Shown here one piece after another: positions 6,424 to 6,828 of a stretch of DNA of 6,828 nt. The stretch spans positions 1 to 6,828 of the forward strand of contig CBFGSX010000076.1 in assembly GCA_965651535.1 (NCBI GenBank). Direction: 5' to 3'. The notes under the pieces are model-generated. The model did not search any database. It worked only from the letters and a program-made list of their open reading frames with translations, and was not told where the DNA came from. Within the stretch, counting starts at the first letter, position 1. Each line of letters begins with the position of its first letter. The DNA is from JAQGJA01 sp965651535. GTDB taxonomy: Bacteria; Pseudomonadota; Alphaproteobacteria; Micavibrionales; SZUA-601. Made by a program: the position numbers and the translations under genes.

Positions 6424-6615
6424 AAGTTTTTTTGAAACGCAGAGCCAGACAGAGAACGCAGAGCGTTCCACGATAATTCTCATCCTGGCGTCATTCCCGC
6501 GAAAGCGGGAATCCAGTCAAATTCCAATCTACTGGATCCCCGCTTTCGCGGGAATGACCATTTTGGATGACTTCTCTGTTTAACTCTGTCTAGCTCTGCG
6601 TTTCAAAAAAAACTT
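6424..6615. mobile_element. Nested inverted-repeat element (MITE-like), about 192 bp
   Basis: The outer arms at 6424-6454 and 6584-6615 are near-perfect inverted copies. Read inward from the left they give AAG, seven Ts, then GAAACGCAGAGCCAGACAGAG. The right arm's complement has eight Ts and T instead of C at one position. Inside, a second inverted pair lies at 6490-6517 and 6531-6558. There is no coding capacity, so this is a non-autonomous element or folded repeat. I see no clear target-site duplication. It fills most of the 311-base gap between clpX and the next gene; 6393-6423 and 6616-6646 hold nothing I can identify. Confidence 0.8.
6490..6558. repeat. Inner inverted repeat with dRS3-like arms (ATTCCCGCGAAAGCGGGAAT)
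   Basis: The arms at 6490-6517 and 6531-6558 are 28 bases each with one mismatch, separated by 13 bases. Each begins GTCATTCCCGCG and ends at CCAGT when read inward. Each arm is itself a palindrome (ATTCCCGC-GAAA-GCGGGAAT on the left), so the unit can fold as one long hairpin or two small ones. The core resembles the dRS3 repeat described in Neisseria and similar repeats in many proteobacteria. It could hinder transcription from clpX, but no T run follows it. Confidence 0.8.
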
Positions 6616-6646
6616 CATGGGTAATACTTAACGCAAACTTTCCCTT

Positions 6647-6675
6647 TTGACATGCCCTGCTCCGTTCTGCATAAT
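6647..6675 (+). promoter_or_regulatory. Near-consensus sigma-70 promoter of the 35-residue ORF
   Basis: TTGACA (6647-6652, a perfect -35 box), a 17-base spacer, and CATAAT (6670-6675, five of six matches to TATAAT). The start would be near 6682, leaving a leader of about 20 bases with a good ribosome site before the ATG at 6704. This is the best-matching promoter in the window. Confidence 0.75.
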
Positions 6676-6681
6676 CGGAGC
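6659..6681. promoter_or_regulatory. Dyad over the -10 box, candidate operator
   Basis: GCTCCG (6659-6664) and CGGAGC (6676-6681) are perfect inverted copies around an 11-base centre that includes most of the -10 box. A regulator bound here would block RNA polymerase. No regulator gene is visible in the window, and a six-base dyad can arise by chance. Confidence 0.35.
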
Positions 6682-6703
6682 ATCATTATCGCGGAGCTTG
6701 CCC

Positions 6704-6811
6704 ATGGCTGAAATCATCGTCTCGGTTTTTCTGTTCTTGCTAATCGTGCTTGCGTTCGGTTTCGTCTATCTGTGGCTGCTATGGCTATTCGCGGATGTCA
6801 CAAACCCATAA
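6704..6811 (+). CDS. Small single-span membrane protein, 35 residues, function unknown
   Basis: ATG at 6704 to TAA at 6809-6811 encodes 35 residues. The product begins MAEIIVSVFLFLLIVLAFGF, continues with an aromatic, Leu/Trp-rich stretch (VYLWLLWLF), and ends in the short polar tail ADVTNP. This is one hydrophobic helix of about 27 residues with few charges. Support for a real gene comes from GGAG seven bases before the ATG, a near-consensus promoter upstream, and a second strong Shine-Dalgarno (AAGGAG) eight bases after the stop that points to a following gene in the same transcript. Small proteins of this type are often accessory subunits of membrane complexes (for example KdpF or CydX), but I see no signature of either and do not assign one. 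The identity of the next gene would be the best clue. Confidence 0.65.
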   Translation: MAEIIVSVFLFLLIVLAFGFVYLWLLWLFADVTNP

Positions 6812-6818
6812 CACCAAA

Positions 6819-6826
6819 AAGGAGAG
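6819..6826 (+). promoter_or_regulatory. Shine-Dalgarno sequence of the next gene, beyond the window
   Basis: AAGGAGAG lies eight to fifteen bases after the stop codon of the 35-residue ORF and close to the window end, with no start codon yet visible. Its strength and position suggest a second gene in the same operon starting within a few bases of the edge. Confidence 0.55.
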
Positions 6827-6828
6827 AC

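Noticed and set aside
6400..6433. Intrinsic terminator for clpX (GCGGC-GCGT-GCTGC hairpin and T7 run)
   Set aside because: The stem is only five pairs and lies nine bases before the T run, and the T run belongs to the outer arm of the repeat element. Not a canonical terminator.
6424..6615. CRISPR array
   Set aside because: The repeats are inverted, not direct, with no regular spacers.

Overview
The window looks like a chromosomal segment of an alphaproteobacterium, GC-rich by eye. The basis is the gene order envC - ctpA - divergent polysaccharide deacetylase, an arrangement familiar from Alphaproteobacteria, together with an alphaproteobacterial-looking ClpX zinc-binding N-terminus and an A-type RNase P RNA. 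I cannot name a genus. The DNA carries many dispersed palindromic repeats, both between and inside genes.

Layout: (1) bases 2-286, plus strand, hold the 3' end of an unrecognised small membrane protein gene. (2) 296-366 is a palindromic repeat, followed by rnpB on the minus strand (381-741). (3) 752-4995 is a compact minus-strand gene cluster, read sufE > envC > ctpA > divergent polysaccharide deacetylase, with gaps or overlaps of -1, 15 and 12 bases, running into rnpB ten bases after the last stop codon. (4) 4996-5099 is a divergent intergenic region. (5) clpX lies on the plus strand at 5100-6392. (6) 6393-6646 contains a nested inverted-repeat element of about 192 bp. (7) 6647-6828 has a near-consensus sigma-70 promoter, a 35-residue single-span membrane protein gene, and a Shine-Dalgarno sequence for a gene beyond the window.

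How the genes work together: SufE passes sulfur to the SufS/SUF Fe-S cluster machinery. EnvC (a degenerate LytM activator of amidases), CtpA (a periplasmic S41 protease) and the membrane-anchored divergent deacetylase form a cell-envelope or peptidoglycan-remodelling module. RNase P RNA and ClpX are housekeeping functions.

The most interesting signal is repeat DNA domesticated into coding sequence. A 108-bp palindromic element (exactly 36 codons) sits in frame inside the envC signal peptide, and removing it restores a textbook signal peptide. A second, unrelated repeat core, matching the intergenic repeat beside rnpB, is translated in frame in the linker of the deacetylase gene of the same cluster. 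This resembles the in-frame palindromic elements described in Rickettsia, but with different element families. Other points of note are an rnpB promoter whose -10 box contains the stop codon of the upstream gene, and an unannotated 35-residue ORF with full expression signals and a dyad over its -10 box.
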